Assembly: GCA_033557835.1 (NCBI GenBank)
Contig: JAWQRO010000180.1
Span: forward strand, 1-50,380
DNA: 50,380 nt
Direction: 5' to 3'
Origin: Helochares maculicollis
Lineage: Eukaryota; Arthropoda; Insecta; Coleoptera; Hydrophilidae
Part shown: positions 1 to 12,720 of the stretch, one piece after another
Layout: every line of letters begins with the position of its first letter
How positions within the stretch are numbered: position 1 is the first letter of the stretch
Made by a program: the position numbers and the translations under genes
The notes under the pieces: model-generated
What the model saw: the letters and a program-made list of their open reading frames with translations, nothing else
Told to the model about the DNA's origin: nothing
Databases searched by the model: none

Positions 1-788
1 GCCTTACTATACCACCTGTCAAAATATATAACTTGTATGCGACTTAAGTGTGAAGTTGGCTGTAAAATATGATTAGCTCTATCTGTTGGGAAAAAAACCA
101 AATTACTTTCCGAACAACCCAATATACTAGTCACTATAAATTGATAATGTAGACGTTAGAGCTACTCCTATCAATGAATTCATAGCAGAGAAATGTCAAA
201 AAGTTATAATTTTTAAATCGTTTGCTAAAAAATTAGGTGTCACAAATTTCAACAAGCAGTCATAATGTTCAAATGCCCCAAAAATAATAATGTTTGTGCA
301 CATTTTAATTAAATATCATATTTCCTAATGTTCATTATAAACAAGAGACTACAACTGTTTGGAAAGATTAACTTCTGTAGTAATATTTGCTTGCTCATGA
401 GGATGGCCAACTTTTGTTTACATCAACCACTGCCAACGAGAGTCATTTAAGCTCATGAAATTAACAATCTGTAAATCTAAATATGAAGCAACCGCTGAGA
501 AAATGAAATGTGCAAAATTAGTATTATCAAATTTATTAGAATATGATTTTTGGCCAAAAATTTCACTTTTTTCTAAGCATGTGCAAAGAAAAGCACAGTT
601 TGGGGGCAATTCATTTGCACCTGCATGTTGATATAGTTTTGCGTCATCAATCAAAAAAATATATATACATATCAAGTTTGTTGACGCTTTAAGTTAAAAT
701 TTCGTTCAAAACACTTCACAAGAACCAACATTTATTTTGTTGAAATTACAAACGTGTTGACGAATTGTGTTTTTTCAATCAATTTTAG
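1..788 (+). other. Intron of Nmnat upstream of the first visible exon
   Basis: This AT-rich stretch ends in a splice acceptor (AG at 787-788). I looked for the expected Nmnat N-terminal exon, with its nucleotide-binding motif of the form G-x-F-x-P-x-H, and did not find it on this strand. It must lie left of the window. No other gene or repeat is recognisable here. Confidence 0.55.
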
Positions 789-2567
789 AGATTGCAAAAG
801 ACCACATGCACAGGCTGGGCCATGAAGTCGTAGGTGGCATAATATCTCCAGTGCACGATTCATATGGAAAAAAAGACTTAGTAGCATCTTCCCACCGATT
901 GGCTATGTTAAAGTACGCATTAGAGGATTCAGATTGGATTAAACTCTCAGACTGGGAATGCAGGCAAGAATGTTGGACGCAAACTCGAAAATGCATCCAA
1001 TATCATCAGGTAAGCTCGTCGAGTTTAAATTATACCGAATTTTAACAGTTCTGATATTTACCAATTCTGCACTTGACTATTTTTTGCAATACTTCAAATC
1101 AGATTAAAAATTCAAAGACAAAATATTGTTCAGATCATAACTGCATTAGATGATACAATACTAACACTGAGATAATTTTAAAAATAGAGTAGCTTTAAAA
1201 GAAGTGCCAATCACTGCAGATATTTATGCCATTAAAGTTAGGTTTTTCTTCATTTCAGAAAAATATTTTTTATAATTTTGGATCACTTAAAGGAGACAAT
1301 CAAAAGATAAATTCTGTTTCAATTCGTAGCTTTGCCTCTAAGCCAACTGATAATATTGTATGTAGATTCATTTTGTTCTTCAAACATTGTACTTCACCAA
1401 ACAAAATGATTAGCAAGGCTGTTTTGTTTTTAGAATCATATCAATGCGGTAATTTGCAACTCGTCGAAAAACGACTACAATCACATTAATGAGGAAGATT
1501 TCAATTGGATTCCGGAAGATGTTAAGAACAACCAAACCGGATCTATTAAAGTGAAGCTATTGTGTGGTGCAGATCTTCTCGAATCATTTGGCACGCCTGG
1601 CCTATGGGCGGACGAAGATGTTAGTATTTGTATTTTAATCACTCGAGGGGACATTTTATCAACTAAACATTTAATTCTTTCAGATTGAGGCAATAGTGGG
1701 TCACCACGGTCTCGTAGTTATAACAAGGCAGAACACAGACCCCCTCAAGTTTATATACAACTCAGATGTTCTCACTAAATACATGGCAAACATTATGATT
1801 GTTACAGAATGGATAACAAATGAAGTGAGCTCGACTAAAATTCGAAGGGCTCTGCGAAGATCAGAATCGGTGAAATATTTAATACCTGAAAAAGTGATAC
1901 AATACATCTATAGGCATAACTTATACGGCAGCAAAGAGAAGTAAGTATACGCTGAAATAACTTAACATGGCTAATTTTGTTCGTTTTGTATATTTTCAAA
2001 AAATATTCGAAGTGCATTTGACAAAAACACATATTTTGTTCTTGCTGCTTGTCGGAGTACAGTAAGTATTTGTTCCCGCCTATGTACAACTCGGCCTTTT
2101 TAACGCCTTCACCCTCAGATGTGATAATGGACTCTCCAAGCCCTACGAATAACCGTTGCCTCATAATTTGCGATAAAGATTTCTTTTCTAGCCGTCAGGA
2201 GACTCACAGAATGTCTATAGATACTGTAGACAGTGTGACCAAAACTAACTTGATAAACTGCCCTAAAAAGCACCCGGGGCAGGCTATGAAAGTGATCACG
2301 ACTAGCCCAGGCCAGCATAAGGTCGTGACTGCTGATTCGAAGAAAGAGGTATGTAAACCAACAGAATCAATTTTACAAAAAAAGAAATCGTTGAAAACAT
2401 CAAAAAGCTGTGCTGATTTCGAAAAAATCGAGAAAAAGGTGACACTTTCTGTCAGTAAATCAAATACAAACTTGCAGGATTGTAAGAACTGCGACGAGAA
2501 TTTGATTAAGTTTATTTTTACTAAACACGGTATACAGGTTATAAGCGATGTGGAAACTATTGTTTAA
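789..2567 (+). CDS. Nmnat: Nicotinamide mononucleotide adenylyltransferase, 5' end missing
   Basis: The enzyme joins NMN and ATP to make NAD; insect Nmnat also protects neurons. Exons are 789-1009, optional 1259-1357, 1434-1619, 1684-1940 and 2063-2567. All junctions are GT-AG and the phases agree (0, 0, 0, then 2). Family landmarks in order are IAKDHMHRLG, GIISPVHDSYGKKDL, VKLLCGADLLESF, the nucleotide-binding motif SSTKIRRALRR, and a long C-terminal tail with GQAMKVIT, which resembles the tail of Drosophila Nmnat. The first exon with the catalytic G-x-F-x-P motif is outside the window, so the protein is partial here. Exon 789 begins with two bases of a split Glu codon. The identification rests on remembered family sequences but is strong over the whole length. 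If the intron after 1940 is retained, a shorter protein ends at 1944. Confidence 0.95.
1259..1357 (+). CDS. Nmnat: Candidate in-frame cassette exon of Nmnat (33 codons)
   Basis: A 99-base open segment is flanked by a good acceptor (pyrimidine-rich tract, then CAG at 1256-1258) and a GTATGT donor at 1358. It is phase 0 on both sides, so it could be included or skipped without breaking the frame between YHQ (exon ending 1009) and NHINAV (exon from 1434). It encodes a basic, Ser/Asn-rich peptide starting KNIFYNFGSL. It falls in the variable linker that differs between NMNAT isoforms. I know of no homologous exon, so inclusion is an inference. Confidence 0.5.
1941..1946 (+). promoter_or_regulatory. 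Nmnat: Nmnat 5' splice site overlapping an alternative stop codon
   Basis: The donor GTAAGT follows GAG AA. If it is used, AA joins T at 2063 (Asn) and the long tail exon follows. If it is ignored, the frame reads AAG TAA and stops at 1942-1944 after YGSKEK. Splicing here therefore chooses between a short and a long C-terminus. Drosophila Nmnat is known to use alternative splicing to make two protein forms. Confidence 0.75.
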
Positions 2568-2908
2568 AGTAGTCGGCAGGTGGGCCTCATCAATTTCAAA
2601 ACAAAAGACCTCAGTCAACGTGCTAGGACATGATTTAATTACGTCTTCAATTATTTTAGTACAAAGAAAATCGAAACAACACTTTCCTCATAGGTTGTTT
2701 TAGAGGTTTAGGGAAGTAATTATATGAATGTGTTCTCTTTTTACGCTCTAGTACTTCAACGAGGTTGTTGAAAGTTAAATACTTACATTGTGATCGTTAT
2801 ACAATATCTAATCTATTTTTCTAGCTATACTTATTGATGAAATATAGATCTATATATTTAGCTTGTATTTGTGTAATACTTCCAAAATATTTACGCTTTG
2901 TTCGTGTT

Positions 2909-2914
2909 AATAAA
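2909..2914 (+). terminator. Candidate Nmnat polyadenylation signal AATAAA
   Basis: This is the first canonical AATAAA after the stop at 2565-2567. It is 342 bases into the 3' UTR, with a second AATAAA nearby at about 2936-2941. A further AATAAA at 4366-4371 could serve a longer 3' UTR that would overlap the end of the opposing galactosyltransferase gene. Confidence 0.5.
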
Positions 2915-2944
2915 GTCTCTTTGGGATTGAATACAATAAATTTT

Positions 2945-4428
2945 ATATATAAAATAATAAAATTGAGAAATTAAGGTATTTAATGTAAGATACCAATCAA
3001 AATTTTCTGTGATTTTACAGTGTATAAAAATATTAACAATGTTATTTATTATTGATATTAACACATCAAAGTGTTTCTCAATGAGATGATGCTATCATAC
3101 CGGGGCTAGTAAGAATTAATCGTGTTAGAACTTTTTGAGTATAAAAGCATGTGTTAAAATATTGCCTATGGGGCAATCGAGGAAGCGGCGTTTCCGTTTT
3201 TCACAAAAATAAAGCCATGCCCTCTTAATTAGCACTGCATGGAATCAAAAACAAAATATCTAGTTACCTAATTAACTTCCAGTATTATTGGCACATCCAA
3301 GAAAAGACATTAATTCTAGCTAGCCCAATTGCTCCTATAAAGTATTTGGCAATCTTATCCATAAAGTATCAATGTATAGTGAGGTATACTTATATAAATA
3401 TGTATCAAAAATACATATTATCGTTACATATAAATAGGTGTTTATACTACAATATTTGCATGCTCTGTTTTAGTGTTACGTTCGTTTTGGTTCATGCTCT
3501 CTAATTATTTTATTTAGCATGACTATGTCGGTGACTTGTCAATTGTTGTTGGCTCGTTTACTTTTTTACCTGGGAGGAACGTTGCTTTACTCCGAGTGTT
3601 TAAACGGTTGCCCGCCCTTTAATTGTTGTTTGTATGTTTGTTATTCCTCAGCATGATCATTATTTTTGTTTCAGGCATCTATAGAACGACCTGCATGCCT
3701 TCTTTAGCTGATTTCTTCTATTCGGTGAATTCCTATAAAATTTCACTTTTAAGCTACAGATATGATATACAAATAAAATAGATTTTAATTGCAACCGATG
3801 CCACAATCATTTAAATATCCTGGCTAGTAGCGACTTAAAAGTTTTTTCGCACTTCAATCATGGTGTTGCATTTTAAGTTAAAAAAGCAGTGCTCAAATAT
3901 GTACTTAATTTATATAAGCAAAAAATGCATCATTATTACCAGTCATTACCAAATGTGAAAGAGATGGGTATCTTTTAGTAAAGTAGATATACATGAAAAC
4001 TAATGTGATTTTCCTAGGTGCTTTAGACATCATAGTTTTGCCTTAGCTTGGGTTCCCTTATGGATTTAGACTGAATAGCAGGGAAGTTTCAATACTTGTG
4101 TTCCTTGCCTTTAAACTTTCAGGCACAACAGAAATTGATACTTCCCTATGTATATTTTACTAATATTTATTTTTTTTAACGTAATGTATATTATTTATTG
4201 TTGTTTTTTATTATTTTTATATGTATTAATGTTAAGCATTTGGATATGTTTAAAAAGAAACTAAGGAGCTTTGTATCCATTTTTAACAAATTTAATACTC
4301 ATAGTCAGTCGAGTGTTTGTACAATTTTTATCTATCTACTTTAAGTATTATGTACAATAAAGAATCCAGATAAAATTGTATATTGTTGTATGTAGAAGTA
4401 TTAGATTGAACAAATATATATACAATAT
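2945..4428. other. Intergenic region between convergent Nmnat and beta4GalT7
   Basis: About 1.5 kb of AT-rich DNA with no coding exon that I can support. Several TTTATT words at about 4165-4215 (AATAAA on the - strand) could supply the poly(A) signal of the galactosyltransferase gene. No transposon ends or tandem repeats were seen. Confidence 0.5.
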
Positions 4429-6426
4429 TTAAATCGCTGTGTTTTTGCTGCCCAAATTTTGTACCGGTACTTTAGTCAAGTCGATGTCTTTTTTAGTCCT
4501 TGTATCAATAAACCGTTTGTCAGAACAATCACACCACGGAGTCACTGTTACGTTACACATCAACTGAATATTTATCACACTAACAGGAGCAGCATCTATA
4601 GTTAATGTGCTTACGCCTGTTATTTTATAGCTGACGTCGTGAAGACCCGTTTGTCGATCTCTTCTTCTTGTGACGTCCCTTTGGTTGTAGCACTTGGTCG
4701 TGTCACGTTTGCGATGGTTTTTATCATGGATATGTCTTAAAATAAAAAATCATGATATAGATTTTGTTGTTACTGATTGTTTCTCCCGCAAGAAAACCCA
4801 TTTCTCAATTTCAAAGAAAAATAAAGTGCTATCATCAATTGTCCTGGGATTAAAATGGTACGAGTAAGCAGGCATTGCCAGTTAAAATCATAAAAAAACT
4901 CTAAATATTCAATTCAGTTAAAAATCGTAATGTCCGAAGACATCAACAAGTTGGGATTTCGAGCATGAGAATCTCTGTAGACAAGGTGCATATAGCAATT
5001 GGATTAAAATTGCTAAAGCACGAACAGATATTTGTAAAATCATCGATCATGACAAGCATGCCTTTATTACAATTTAAATATACTTACCTAAATGTATTGG
5101 CCGTTCCAGTGGTGATATTAATAGGTCTGGTAATGTTCAAATTGGCATCCCGTAATCTCACATAAAATTCGTCATCCTCAAGACCCCAACCCCAATATTT
5201 GTTTGACATCCCATTAACTAATTGGAAATGTTCCCTATTTACTAATAAGATTCCGCCGACGAACTTGCTGTAGTGGTACCGTGGATGAAGATCTGGAGCG
5301 GCGATGTGATGAGGCTGCGTTTCTGGATATGCGTAACTTAAGTTTTTGTTCAACGGTAAAAGATCGACATCGTGCATAGCGATATAATCATATTTACTTC
5401 TAGTATACAAATAACCTATATTAATGAGTGATGCTCTGTTGAACCGAAAGCCATCCACTTGATTTAAAATAAAAATATCATGATTGATATTTTGCTCATT
5501 GATAAAATTGTGGATGTACGGAGCAAATATCATCAGTTCATCGAACCTATCACGAAATGGAACTAGTACAGCTAATCGATGCTTCGTTGGGAAGACTTTC
5601 CTTTCAGGTATTGATATGACTTTGTGCTCAATTTTGTATTCCTGCGTTGGGCAATTGCAGGTATCTGTAAAAAACAGTTAATTCAGTGATTGAAATTCAA
5701 AGTGGGCATTCAAGCCTTGAAGATGACCCTCGATCTGGACTTTGTTCTTTATTTTTATATCAAGTTATTTTGCAAATTTTACTGATTCAAATAGATGATC
5801 AATGCTCTAAGATAAGGTTGTTTTATTATTTAATCTGGTGCAAAAGAATTACAATAGCAACTTATCAGTTGCGCCTGGAACACTGAAGCAACAGAGTTTG
5901 TGTGAGTGAGAAGTATTCGGCCACACATAAATTATTCTGTACTAAATATAAGTAATACAAAATTGGTTGGTTAGATTTACTGTATAGCTATAAATTATTT
6001 TTTACATAATTTTAGCTGTTGCTAAAATAAAGGTGTGACACAACTTATCATGTAGGAAAGTATATATTATACTTTGGGTGCCTCATAGCAGTATGAATAT
6101 ATAAGCTTTCAAAAGTTCCTGTTGACAAATCACTGCCAGAATGTTTTCAATTTGCAACTCTTTTAAAAGCTTAATGCAAGGATATCGAGGCAATGATTCA
6201 TAGATATAATACCCTGATAGGCTAACACAACTATTACGTTAAATTGTATAGTAAAGTAACCGAGGTGTGATAATTTAGACAAGGCACAAAATCATTTTGA
6301 AACTTACATACCATTTATAAGTAACTTGAATGATAAGTAGACTGTTATGAGGAACATGACAACAATTACGGTTGATAACAGCGGAATCAGTCTGAATCGC
6401 AGCCGTTTCTCGCTGTAAACTCCCAT
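4429..6426 (-). CDS. beta4GalT7: Xylosylprotein beta-1,4-galactosyltransferase 7
   Basis: This Golgi enzyme adds the first galactose to xylose in the proteoglycan linker tetrasaccharide (EC 2.4.1.133). Coding exons in transcript order are 6426-6312, 5664-5088 and 4735-4429. Phases match (1, then 2) and give 332 residues, close to the 327 of the human enzyme. Residues 1-11 are a short basic cytosolic tail and about 12-37 a single signal-anchor segment, as expected of a type II membrane protein. The catalytic domain carries VPFRDRFDEL (73-82), the metal-binding DVD (137-139), GGILLV (175-180) and WGWGLEDDEFY (196-206). The C-terminal exon contains HIHDKNH and NVTVTPWCDC, then about 28 extra residues. 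The N-terminal exon was chosen because its ATG at 6426 directly precedes the membrane segment and the phase joins exactly. The gene is divergent from CtBP. Confidence 0.96.
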
Positions 6427-7290
6427 TTTTCCGCATTATTTTCTCATTGAATTACTATTTCTAACCTAAAAAAATCACTGATTTCTGGGCTAACCCGTAG
6501 CTCAAGTTTTGACTTTTTATTTTCATATAAATTCATCGAGGCTGCGGACATCTACCGACAGTTTGGTGCAGCAATACTTTACAGGCACCTATTCAGTACA
6601 TTTTTACATTTTGCGCCAAGAACGCTATTGCATATATGATGGTAATAGCTGTTTTTGGATGAAATTTTTTAACAAGACTAAAATGATTTTCAAATAAGGA
6701 TACATTTTTAATACTCAAAACCAGCATTTAAATTGAAAGGGCTCTCATTTGTTCGAGTGTCTGTACGAAAGGCTTGTGCTGGTTTTGTAAGTGGTTGGCG
6801 ACACTGCGTTGTGGTAAATACGCGGGTTCCACAAAGATTTAAATTTTTTGCCCCTTTTCAATGTAAATTGACTAGTTTTTATCATTATTTGCCCGTTTAC
6901 AAGTTTACTTGTGTTTCAATATCCATGGGAACTTGGTTTTGGTGCGAATTCTGACGTTACTGAGCAGTTATTTAATTATTATGAAGTGCCTGGTGGCGTT
7001 ACTATGCGCGCATAAATAAGATGGTTTGCTCGCGTACATTGTGGAATCGGCGGTGATTTTGCGAGCTTAAGGAAAAAATTAAGGAAAGAGAAGGTGTGGT
7101 TTATTGCAAGAGAAGATAAGTGCTGCATTCTACACGTGTACTTGTCAACAAATTGAGAGAAGTTTTGTCGGAAAGTTGTGTGTCAAAGAGAGGAGTCATA
7201 AGCGAGTCGGAGGCTAAGCAGGGGGAGCCAACATTGGCCGATGCAACGGTACTATTTTCCGACTGAACAGTTCATGTCCGCCATTTTGAT
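6427..7290. promoter_or_regulatory. Shared upstream region between beta4GalT7 and CtBP
   Basis: About 0.9 kb separates the beta4GalT7 start codon (- strand) from the probable CtBP core promoter (+ strand), so it presumably holds both promoters. It contains CCGCCATTTTG at 7279-7289, which matches the core of YY1/Pho binding sites. No coding exon is supported. Confidence 0.45.
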
Positions 7291-7298
7291 GTATATAA
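7291..7298 (+). promoter_or_regulatory. Candidate TATA box for CtBP
   Basis: A GTATATAAG context lies about 30 bases upstream of a plausible start near 7320, and a strong splice donor follows at 7525. Its assignment to CtBP is inferred from position and strand; no other + strand coding gene starts before 23.8 kb. Confidence 0.35.
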
Positions 7299-7319
7299 GT
7301 GGGGATGTTGAGCGTTGTA

Positions 7320-7524
7320 CAAGAAATTTACGAAAGTGGCCTGTAAAACCTAAAAATATTAACTTTGTGTGTGATATTCTAATTTAAATTAACACAGTGT
7401 GTTTCATGTTTGCTAGGAAGTGTTGTTGTTTGTGGATTTTAACTGGAAATAGCTTTGGGAAACTCGAAGAGTCAACAGCGTGGCTACAGCCGCTTCTTTG
7501 TTTCTGTCACAGTTTCATTATAAG
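7320..7524 (+). other. CtBP: Probable noncoding first exon of CtBP
   Basis: The segment ends in ATAAG followed by GTAAGC (donor at 7525-7526). It has no long reading frame, as expected of 5' UTR. The matching acceptor would be CAG at 23681-23683, just ahead of the coding exon. The 5' boundary is a guess from the TATA box. Other first exons within the big intron are possible. Confidence 0.4.
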
Positions 7525-10500
7525 GTAAGCCACTTTCAGAACTTTCGCTTGAATAAGCTTCTTGTTGGTCTCGAACGGTTATTACGCTAGGAAAATGCCG
7601 GAAAATTACAACCGCCAAAAGTTAACTTTGAGCAACATGTTTTTTTATTCAAATTCCTTCGGATGGTTAACCGCTTTACTACACAGAGGTTTACTCATTC
7701 GATATGCCAAACATGTTTGTGTTTTTACCGGCCTTTCGTCGTCTTGTATTTTAATTGGTGTATTTTTGAAACGCAAGTCGTTATTTTAATGCGATTTTTA
7801 CAAACGAATCATAACCTAAACATGTGCGTCTGGTTGTAGGCGGCTTTGATACCTTCACGGGCTTTACCCGCCTGAAAATTTTTAATTTGAGTAATTAGGT
7901 CACAGCCAACTTACACTTGGCATTAAATGACGCTTTCATCCGCCGTCGCAGGTATTGTGAAGTTTTCGCACTTAATTTTTGCTCTTGTACCAACATGGTG
8001 TGTACGCTTTGCAAAACATTCATTCAGTTGGTACCAACTTCCCACGATAAATGCAGGCATATGTTTAAAATGCCTGGGGATTTTTTCTGATTGGCCTATG
8101 GAACCTGTTGAGACGGCAGTCACAGCACGGCCTACTCAACATAAATTTCCCTCAAAATGTAGCAAATTTGCTTTGGCGCAGCGACACCTACAACGGTCTC
8201 AACATTATAATTGTATTCTCAATTTTATTGTTGCATTGCATAAGACCGACTTTGCCACTTGTACCCGTAGTAAAACTTTCACTTTTATTGTACTGAAACC
8301 AGAGGCTTAATGTACATATTTTTCGTTTTATCAATTTGCAATTAAAATAGCTGCCTTGAATGCCACTAGACTCTAAGTCCACGGATAACAAAACGATCGT
8401 TTTATTTAATTTCTTCAGGGAAAAAAATATTCGATGCGTTTTTATTCAATCTTTTATATCAATTATAGGAGTAACATCTTAATGAACTGAATATACTATT
8501 ATTTTAAGTACTTATGCAAGTGCATTTATTTGTTACAATATTTAGAGTTAATTAATACGTGTTTAATTTTGAGGATCGCTATTATTTATTTGATTAACAC
8601 AAAACAAACGATTAAAATTGTGTTAACAAACGATTAAAATGTTGAAAACAAGTCTTGCAGTTCTTAATTTGTAAGCACTATTTGTTAATGTTGGAAGAGG
8701 TAGCAAAGGTTCAATAAAAATATATTATTGGCATTGAATTGTAGTATATACTATTGTACAGTTAAAAACGTAGGTAAAGATAGATACCTAATTATTGTAC
8801 AATTATAGTACACGCTAGTAGCGTGAATGTACACAAACATATAGAAATTAGATTGATGCAAGTCACAAACGAGTTGAATAGACACTCAATTACAGTGTTT
8901 AAAGGATATTAATTAAATTTTAATATTTCAAAATTATTGTAGAAAAATTAAAGATGTATATCATAGTTAAATAAAAAATTAATTGTTGGAGTAAACTTAC
9001 CAAAGGCGTCTTTTAAAGCTTTAACGCCAATTATAAAATGTATCTCTGTAAGTGCAGAAATAATTGAGAATTTATTCAAACAGCTCGAGTTGTTTTTACA
9101 AAATTTTCGTATGCACTGTTTTTGAATTACGATTGCGAACCCGTCACATCAATAGCAACTTTATACTGAATTGCTACATAATTAAGGTAATTGTTCTCAA
9201 AGTCAAAATTGACCAGAATGGCTCTTGTGTAGAGGAGGTGGCATGTGCTGAGTAACTTATGAAATAACTTTTAGTATGACAAAAAATGTTTACTTAACAA
9301 GCATTCATAATATTTGTAATAAATTTCAAAATATATTGCAAATATTTGCAGTAATAATTTTTCATATTTTGCCTGATTTTTCTCAATTGGGTGACCCTTT
9401 ATAATAATCGAAATGAATGTTTTTTTTACATTTATTATTATAAGAGCTATTAATATTTTTATTTACTTTTGTCAGTTAATATCTTTTGCATTTCTGTGCA
9501 AAATGCTTATTTTTTGAATAAATGCACCTTTACAAAGCTGATGTCTTTGCTTAGCTTGCTTCGCGACTCTTACAGCGCATTCCTTCAAATTGATGCTAAC
9601 TCTACAATAGTGCCACCTTAATTTGTCACTGTTTTAGGTACACTTTCAATCATATAATCTCCTTACCTCTGCCGCCATATTATAAAGAACACTGGTTGAC
9701 CGGAATATTTAATAATAATAAATATTTTTAGATATTTAAGTGACCAACATATTTTAAATAAAACTTTGAATTAAACATTTTGTATCAAAAATATTAAATT
9801 AGAAGCAGGAAGTACTTTGTCGATTTTTAAATAAAATAGCGCTTAAATTACAAGTATTTCTCTGAAATATTGTGGATTAGAACCGCCTGAAATGCATTTT
9901 TTCTATTTATTTTTATTTGCATGTTAGCCTACGCACAAACGCGCCAATAAACAAACACTCAATATTGCTCCACTCATGTAACGATGTAGAAAGTAAAACC
10001 CCCAAGATTTCCAATGTTGCAGCCAACTAAATCATAACCTTTCTCAAAACGCAACGGCGGTAGCATCAACGTCCAGAATTAGATCCGACAGGTGTGGATT
10101 TAGACCCATTGGCAGCAGCGTTGATATAAATGTGCCATTGTGTTTTAATTTTGTATGTATTTTAAACGGTTGGGTAATAAAATGACTCTCATTCGGAATG
10201 TGGAAGCCTTCCAAAAATCCAAAATTCAAACCGCCTTTTACCGATAGTGTAAAAAGCGCATATATAAATTAAACACATAGTTTACTAGATGTGCTTGTCA
10301 TCCTTTTCGGCTGCAATATTTTAATTTTGCGACCTGGAATGGCGCCAAACAAATTTGATAATGTTTTTGGCTTCTTTGCTTCATACTCTCTGAATGATTC
10401 GTGCTTTTTTGAACACTCTTTGTTTTTCCAGTTTTCAATTTTAAACTCCCATTTGAATGTTACTCAACGAGATTATGTCCGTTCTGCCACTCATTTCGAA

Positions 10501-11394
10501 AGAGTGTCCCTCGAAAAATCCATCGACAACTCGCCTCGTCAGAGAACATTACGTCGCGCTCCAAACATTTCAATCATTTGGTTGTTTATCCAGGCGTAAG
10601 ACTGATAAAGAAACAAGAATAAAAATTGCCTTTCAAGCAATTATTTATCTGGCTTAGGGAAGCTCGCGACTTTGCATATAGAAGTTCAATACGACCGAAA
10701 AGCAAAGAAAAGCTGCGTGTGGAACAGGAGCTCCGAGCTGCTGAGCTGATCGGAGTTGAGGGAATATAAAGCATCAGGCGGAAAGAAACCGCTTACTCGA
10801 CACAACAGAAAAATGGCGAGTCAAGCCAATAAGTGAGGAGGATTTTTTAGAATAATTGAGTAATAAACAAAAGCAGAATCAGCGAAAACAGTTCGAAACT
10901 GCAAATGCTGACCGATGTAGAAAAAAGAACGCGAAACCTGCTGATCTGGGCATAGTGAACTCGTGCGAATTTAGATTCCCACTCCTGATTATGTCAGAGC
11001 TTAGGTCAATCATTGATTGTTTTAGGGTTGAGTATGGTTTAGTGGTTACGGAAGAGCCGAGCTTCAAATATACGGTGCATCTGCAAGGGTGCAGCGCGGA
11101 AAGTACAATTGTATTGGTGCTGAAACTAACAAAATTTGGAGTGGCTCCACTCGCTGCGAATAATTGAACTTTAAATTTTCAAAATTTACTGTACATAAGC
11201 TTCAATTCAACAATGCAAAAGCGTATAAAGAATATTAAATATTATTTCGGTACAGGTGCCATTTTTGCAACTCTAGGTAGTGAGCAATACCTCAGATCAT
11301 GTTGAAAATTTGTATCTATCGTTTCGTTGTGGTATTTATGAAGGGGACGAAGTCTCAACTTGATGGCTCAATTTTAACGAATAGTTTACATGAA

Positions 11395-11545
11395 AGAAAT
11401 TCACAACTGTGTAGGTAAACAGGTCCTTCCGGTGGTCCTGCATGCCTCGACAAGTTGATACGTATCCACGATTTTGTGGACATGTAAACGACCGTTAATT
11501 GCGATACATACACCCACAGACAATATGATAAAGTTATTCAAAATG
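11395..11545 (-). repeat. Dispersed repeat family, copy C (fragment)
   Basis: The segment containing GGTAAACAGGTCCTTCCGG and then AAGTTGATAC closely resembles 35960-36110 and the reverse complement of about 39120-39290. It also shares the later ACATACACCCACAGAC-like part. Only the part away from the relic reading frame is present in this copy. Strand is given relative to that frame in the fuller copies. Confidence 0.7.
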
Positions 11546-12240
11546 GTTGCAGGGTTCCTCTAAACTTGTAGATCAATCAAAATCTCGACATTATCCTCTG
11601 TATGACGGGGTGGGAAATGTGACAGAATGCTTAAGTATCACTTGCGTTATTATCTCTGATCTAAAATTTCTCAGTTTATAATTATTTCCAATATATTGAT
11701 AAAATGGCTTCTTTTCGCGACCTAATTTATTGCAAAATTCGACTTAATATGAACAATGAACCTGCGGCTTACGATAAATTATTGATAATTTATTATCGGG
11801 GGACTTCCAAGTAATTAGGCGATCACGAATTAGAAGTAGATAAACTATTAAATGTGACAACAATTCATTTTGTGCAAAATAATTATGATTGGCAGGAGCC
11901 ACTAGGCCGCGCTTACGAGACTTAAAATGTTGACATCTACAATTTACAAGCAACTGATGCGTGTAACTCACTGAAAGAAGTCGACAACATGTGGTCTCAA
12001 AGTGAGTTTGTAAAGTGCTTGATTTCGTGACGGCACGGAGGGACAGGGGTTCTCGCCGAGGGTTGAAGTGGGCGAAACTTTATACTGGGACATACTTTAA
12101 CTTTGCCAATTTAGAAACAACTCGGTAATTTTCCCATTCATTTCCGTTTAATTGTTTGCGTTATGGCTTCTTTGCTGATTTATTAAACTTGGCTGTGCTA
12201 TATCTATCCGAAGTTTAAAACCACATTATTCATTTGCTTA

Positions 12241-12720
12241 AAACGATGGGGTTGAAGGGAGTAAAGGGTGTGTGAAGGTCGGACTGATTGCGATGAGGGC
12301 AATGCTGTAAAGTTGAAATGGAATAGAGGGGAAGGTGCCAAAACTAGGGGAATATAATTGAAATAAGTAGTTAAAGATCTAACATTGCGAAGGGATGAGC
12401 TGTACAGTCGTGGATGGAAGCGGGAATGGAAAATGAGGTAATTGGAATGAAAAAATAAGGAGATGGAAAAAAATTGAAGAGATCAATGAAATTGCCGTCG
12501 AGAAACATACATGGAGATTAGGTATGGAAGAAAAAGTGCAAATGGCTTGTAAAACGACGTCACGATGGTTGGAAATAAAAAAAGAAGTGATATCGGATAG
12601 GGAATACAGAAACCAGATGAGGACAGATGAAAATAAATACTCGCTAAGAAGGGAAATATTCAAAATCAAAAACGGAAAAGCATAATTTGGGAGGTAACGG
12701 CAAAGGTTGTGAAAACATTG
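12241..12720 (+). other. Purine-rich, strand-asymmetric tract
   Basis: About 480 bases in which the + strand is strongly enriched in A and G (runs such as GGGGAAGG and GGAGATGGAAAAAAA) and poor in C. It encodes no recognisable protein. It might be an old transposon segment or a structural element; the sequence alone does not decide. Confidence 0.4.

Noticed and set aside
418..675. 85-codon open frame on the - strand
   Set aside because: Low-complexity composition, no motif, and it lies in an Nmnat intron; likely chance.
7927..8310. 127-codon open frame with overlapping open frames on both strands
   Set aside because: No ATG context, domain or splice evidence; composition looks like non-coding DNA in the CtBP intron.
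10044..10229. Open frame ending in LDVDATAVAF
   Set aside because: Reads somewhat like protein but has no recognisable relatives, exon borders or neighbours; kept as unexplained, not as a gene.
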